Below are positions 60,978-64,000 of a stretch of DNA of 64,000 nucleotides, piece after piece. Numbering within the stretch: position 1 is the first letter of the stretch; every line of letters starts with the position of its first letter. The stretch comes from Kaistella antarctica. GTDB taxonomy: Bacteria > Bacteroidota > Bacteroidia > Flavobacteriales > Weeksellaceae. The DNA is taken from positions 124,001 to 188,000 of the forward strand of contig NZ_FOIX01000001.1 in assembly GCF_900109615.1 (NCBI RefSeq), read 5' to 3'. Position numbers and translations under genes: made by a program. The notes beneath the pieces are model-generated. The model searched no databases, had not been told where the DNA came from, and was given only the letters and a program-made list of their open reading frames with translations.

Positions 60978-62975
60978 ATGAATAACAACAAAGGATTTAA
61001 TTGGTTCTTCCCGATTGCAATCGGAGCCATTTTGCTCTTTTTCTTTTCAAATATGGGTGGAGACTCTTCTTCTAATCAAATTGATGAGGAAGCCTTTTAT
61101 AAATTGATGGAGCAGGGAAAAGTGGAGGACGTCCTCATCTATAAAGATACTGAGAAAGCAGATGTTTTTTTGAACCAAGCCGCAAAAACAGAATTGGCAA
61201 AAAAAGAAGCAAAAAAAGAAAGAAGTCCTTTCGCGGCTTTTGACTTTTCACCCAAACCAGATTACACTTTAAGTTTCGGTGACTTACAACTCTTCTTAGA
61301 AAAGTTTGACAAAATCAAAGCTGAGTATCCGACAGTTGCGACTAAAAAAGATTACGGCATTGGTAAAAATCCGATGACCGAACTATTATTCACGGCAATT
61401 TTCTGGATCGCAATCATGGCGCTATTTTATTTTGTGATTTTCCGCAAAATGATGGGCGGAGGTGGCGGTGGCGGCGGAGGCCAAATTTTCTCCATCGGTA
61501 AATCCAAAGCAAAACTCTTTGACGAAAAAGATAAAGTTCAGGTCTCATTTAAAGATGTAGCCGGTTTAGAAGGAGCCAAAGAAGAAGTTCAGGAAGTAGT
61601 AGATTTCCTAAAGAACTCAGAAAAATATACAAAATTGGGAGGTAAAATTCCGAAAGGAGTTTTATTAGTTGGTCCTCCGGGAACAGGAAAAACGCTTTTG
61701 GCGAAAGCTGTTGCAGGTGAAGCTAAGGTTCCTTTCTTTTCCCTATCAGGTTCTGATTTCGTCGAAATGTTTGTCGGAGTTGGAGCATCTCGAGTAAGGG
61801 ATTTATTTGTTCAGGCAAAAGCAAAATCACCAGCGATTATTTTCATTGATGAGATTGATGCTATTGGTAGAGCCAGAGGAAAAGGAAATATGACCGGTGG
61901 AAATGACGAAAGAGAAAACACTCTAAATCAGTTATTAACAGAAATGGATGGTTTTGGTACCGACACTAATGTGATCATTATGGCGGCAACCAACCGAGCA
62001 GATATTTTAGATAAAGCTTTAATGAGAGCTGGTCGATTTGACCGTTCGATTTATGTTGACTTACCAGAATTACACGAAAGAAGAGAAATTTTTGATGTGC
62101 ATTTGGCGAAAATAAAAATGGAACCCAATATAGACCGAGAATTTTTGGCCAAACAGACTCCAGGATTTAGTGGTGCTGATATTGCAAACCTTTGTAATGA
62201 AGCAGCTTTAATCGCAGCCAGAAATTCGCACGAATCAGTAACCACTCAAGATTTCTTGGATGCTGTGGATCGTATCATCGGTGGATTAGAAAAGAAAAAC
62301 AAAGCTATTAAACCTTCAGAAAAAAGAAGAGTTGCGTATCACGAAGCGGGACATGCAACCATATCTTGGTTGGTAGAACACGCCGCACCATTGTTAAAAG
62401 TGACAATTGTACCAAGAGGACGCTCGTTAGGAGCAGCCTGGTATCTTCCGGACGAAAGACAATTGACGACGACCGAACAAATGCTAGATGAATTGTGTGC
62501 AACCTTAGGTGGTAGAGCTGCTGAACAAACCATATTTGGAAATATTTCTACGGGAGCACTTTCTGATCTTGAGAGAGTAACCAAACAAGCGCAGGCGATG
62601 GTGACCATTTACGGTTTAAACGACAAAGTTGGTAACGTTTCTTACTATGACAGTACGGGTCAGTCGGAATACAGTTTCGGTAAACCTTACTCTGAGGCGA
62701 CTGCGAAAATGATTGACGAAGAAATTTCAAAACTCATTGAATCACAGTACCAACGTGCTTTGCAAATTTTAGGGGATAATAAAGATAAGTTAGATGCTCT
62801 TGCTGCAAAACTTTTGGAGAAAGAAGTCATCTTCCGAGAAGACCTAGAAGTGGTGTTTGGCAAAAGAGCTTGGGATCCGGAGTTGACAGAACATCCAGTT
62901 TCAAGCACTCAAAAGAATAATGAGCCGACACAAGAAGCAGAAGTTATAGCGCCAGAATCTGGTACGCAACTTTAG
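60978..62975 (+). CDS. ftsH: ATP-dependent membrane zinc protease FtsH
   Basis: 665 aa. Two N-terminal helices (about 7-23, 132-155) flank a periplasmic domain. A nine-glycine stretch follows the second helix. The AAA+ domain has Walker A GPPGTGKT (near 231), [11 protein letters not shown] and the SRH arginines. The protease domain has HEAGH (near 454). It degrades misfolded membrane proteins and regulators such as LpxC. The glycine tract is a curiosity but also occurs in other Bacteroidota FtsH. Confidence 0.97.
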   Translation: MNNNKGFNWFFPIAIGAILLFFFSNMGGDSSSNQIDEEAFYKLMEQGKVEDVLIYKDTEKADVFLNQAAKTELAKKEAKKERSPFAAFDFSPKPDYTLSFGDLQLFLEKFDKIKAEYPTVATKKDYGIGKNPMTELLFTAIFWIAIMALFYFVIFRKMMGGGGGGGGGQIFSIGKSKAKLFDEKDKVQVSFKDVAGLEGAKEEVQEVVDFLKNSEKYTKLGGKIPKGVLLVGPPGTGKTLLAKAVAGEAKVPFFSLSGSDFVEMFVGVGASRVRDLFVQAKAKSPAIIFIDEIDAIGRARGKGNMTGGNDERENTLNQLLTEMDGFGTDTNVIIMAATNRADILDKALMRAGRFDRSIYVDLPELHERREIFDVHLAKIKMEPNIDREFLAKQTPGFSGADIANLCNEAALIAARNSHESVTTQDFLDAVDRIIGGLEKKNKAIKPSEKRRVAYHEAGHATISWLVEHAAPLLKVTIVPRGRSLGAAWYLPDERQLTTTEQMLDELCATLGGRAAEQTIFGNISTGALSDLERVTKQAQAMVTIYGLNDKVGNVSYYDSTGQSEYSFGKPYSEATAKMIDEEISKLIESQYQRALQILGDNKDKLDALAAKLLEKEVIFREDLEVVFGKRAWDPELTEHPVSSTQKNNEPTQEAEVIAPESGTQL

Positions 62976-62983
62976 TAAATTTT

Positions 62984-63025
62984 AATCCTGATTATTTATA
63001 TTTACGTAAATAATTAGGATTTTTG
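62984..63025 (+). terminator. Terminator of ftsH
   Basis: Near-perfect 15-bp stem: AATCCTGATTATTTA (62984-62998) with TAAATAATTAGGATT (63007-63021), then TTTTTG. Confidence 0.8.
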
Positions 63026-63032
63026 TATTTAA

Positions 63033-63064
63033 TTGATTGTTTAAGCAAATATTTTCTATTTTTG
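63033..63064 (+). promoter_or_regulatory. Promoter of the LUD-cdsA unit
   Basis: TTG (63037-63039 or 63033-63035) with 17- or 21-bp spacer to TATTTTTG (63057-63064). The expected transcript start near 63071 excludes translation from the ATG at 63023. Confidence 0.6.
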
Positions 63065-63091
63065 TATAACAATCGTATAAAGGAAAGGGAG

Positions 63092-63673
63092 TTGAGTTTA
63101 TTTAAAAAATTGGTCGGGAAATTACTAAATCAACCTGACGAAGATGAAGAACAGGATTTGATTAAACTTGGGGATCAGTTGAAAAATGCTGATCTTGATT
63201 ACAAGTTTGCCCAATTATTCACCTATTCTGGCGGATTTTTTAATTACTGTGCAGATGAAGCGGAAGCTTTGCAAACTTTAAATCATATCTTGAAAATAGA
63301 AGATGTAAAATCGATTTTCTGCTGGGATCATGATTTGAAAAACTTTTTAAATGTAGTTAAGATACCTTACACTACGGACCTGGAACTTTTTAATGATTGC
63401 GCTTTTATCACTTGCGAATACTTAATCGCTTATGATGGTCGAATCATGCTGTCTCATAACAGCATCCTCCATTATCATTCTTCTCGTTTGCCGGAGAAAA
63501 TTATTATCATGGCTAATGTTTCTCAAATCGTGACCAACTTAAATGATGCCATGAGCAAAATCAAGCGCAACGGAAACATTAGAAATCTGACCTCGATCAG
63601 TGGAAGCAATTCTAAATTAGACACTCCAAATAAGGATAACACAAAACTTTTCTTACTTTTGCTCGAAGATTAA
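63092..63673 (+). CDS. LUD-domain (LutC/YkgG-like) protein
   Basis: 193 aa from TTG 63092 (SLFKKLVGKLLNQPDEDEEQ), which has a purine-rich AAAGGAAAGGGAG just upstream. The domain resembles LUD proteins (LutC of lactate utilisation), with TCEYLIAYDGRIMLS near the middle and KIIIMANVSQIVTNLNDAM. There is no LutA or LutB nearby; instead it stands between ftsH and cdsA, as in other Bacteroidota, so its role may differ from lactate oxidation. Confidence 0.8.
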   Translation: MSLFKKLVGKLLNQPDEDEEQDLIKLGDQLKNADLDYKFAQLFTYSGGFFNYCADEAEALQTLNHILKIEDVKSIFCWDHDLKNFLNVVKIPYTTDLELFNDCAFITCEYLIAYDGRIMLSHNSILHYHSSRLPEKIIIMANVSQIVTNLNDAMSKIKRNGNIRNLTSISGSNSKLDTPNKDNTKLFLLLLED

Positions 63674-63732
63674 AAATCTTGCGACAAGTAATCTAAAAGA
63701 CTCTATTTTCTTAAATATTTAATGATATAATT

Positions 63733-64000
63733 TTGGATAAAAATTTAGTGCTGCGGCTTTTCGGTGGCGTTCTATACGGTTCAGTTGTTATTCTTTGCAC
63801 CACTTCCTGGGGTAGCCAAGTCATCAATTCTATTTCACCAGGTCTCGTACAACAGCATACTCTTTACTACGGCTTAATCACCTTTTTCCTTTTCATGGGA
63901 GCATGGGAATGCGTGAAGATGATGAAGTTCGATCCCAAAGGTTGGGAAAAATGGGTCGTATTTCCTTTAATTGTTTTCGTTTTCTATCGATTTTCAAAAA
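63733..64000 (+). CDS. cdsA: Phosphatidate cytidylyltransferase, N-terminal part (cut by window end)
   Basis: At least 89 codons from TTG 63733 to the end of the window, without stop: LDKNLVLRLFGGVLYGSVVILCTTSWG, then two more hydrophobic segments with FLFMGAWECVKMMKFDPKGWEKW between. This fits the front of Bacteroidota CdsA, which makes CDP-diacylglycerol in phospholipid synthesis. The catalytic C-terminal part is outside the window. Start codon uncertain. Confidence 0.65.
   Translation, partial: MDKNLVLRLFGGVLYGSVVILCTTSWGSQVINSISPGLVQQHTLYYGLITFFLFMGAWECVKMMKFDPKGWEKWVVFPLIVFVFYRFSK

Noticed and set aside
61450-61485. The nine-glycine tract of FtsH as a sequencing artefact or slippage site.
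   Set aside because: The codons are mixed GGA/GGT/GGC and the frame continues normally, and similar Gly-rich linkers are known after the second helix in this phylum.
1-64000. CRISPR arrays, tRNA/rRNA genes, insertion sequences, prophage, toxin-antitoxin or defence islands.
   Set aside because: I saw no regularly spaced repeats, no transposase, integrase or capsid frames and no tRNA T-loop patterns; gene content is core-like throughout. A tRNAscan and defence-finder run would settle it.

Overview
The window is AT-rich chromosomal DNA from a Gram-negative member of the phylum Bacteroidota, most likely class Flavobacteriia and close to the Chryseobacterium/Kaistella group (inferred from protein character and gene order; no 16S gene is present). 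Supporting signs are a Rho factor with a long disordered insert, the families DUF4293, DUF4271, DUF4296, DUF5689 and DUF6146, an alternative complex III operon, a SUI1/YciH homologue, TonB-dependent transport with lipoproteins, and repeated use of the promoter pattern TTG-N17-23-TAnnTTTG. I see no tRNA, rRNA, CRISPR array, insertion sequence, prophage or integrase. No stretch above 300 bases lacks a gene.

Layout. 0.1-1.8 kb: a nitrosative-stress pair, an NsrR-like Rrf2 regulator and a di-iron RIC-type protein with a duplicated DUF2249 domain. 2-8.2 kb: a TonB receptor and DUF5689 lipoprotein operon, divergent from a secreted EEP-family nuclease/phosphatase and a DUF6146 lipoprotein. 8.3-15 kb: superoxide dismutase, rho, DUF4293, an M28 peptidase, an MsbA-like ABC exporter, and a TonB-C protein followed by the remnant of a second one. 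15-18.3 kb: mutS divergent from a TrmH-type methyltransferase. 18.4-24.8 kb: an RND tripartite efflux operon (regulator, adaptor, pump, outer-membrane factor). 25-33.8 kb: SUI1, a candidate structured RNA, nucleoside phosphorylase, tag, fabI, an M28 peptidase with threonine aldolase, mntR, pruA and two small LEA/YtxH-like proteins. 33.9-40 kb: YpfJ-type metallopeptidase, LtaS-like sulfatase, ribH, a TPR membrane protein, apt and a lipoprotein. 40-48.6 kb: actABCDEF, the quinol:cytochrome c oxidoreductase. 48.7-56.3 kb: SPOR protein, a two-component system, SRPBCC protein, oligopeptidase B, hemD and DUF4271. 56.4-64 kb: DPM1-like glycosyltransferase, DUF4296, tgt, an LptF/G permease, birA, rsfS, ftsH, a LUD protein and the start of cdsA.

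Most of the window is housekeeping and envelope biology. I do not see a clearly new multi-gene defence or mobile system. The points most worth a second look are: a TGT enzyme whose three zinc-binding cysteines are replaced; an EF-hand-type calcium loop inside the iron-sulfur domain of ActB; a candidate structured RNA between SUI1 and the nucleoside phosphorylase; the asparagine-rich octapeptide repeats in Rho; two hairpins upstream of mntR; a long palindromic operator upstream of the RND regulator; and the receptor/lipoprotein/nuclease cluster, which may be an uptake system for nucleic acid or another phosphodiester.
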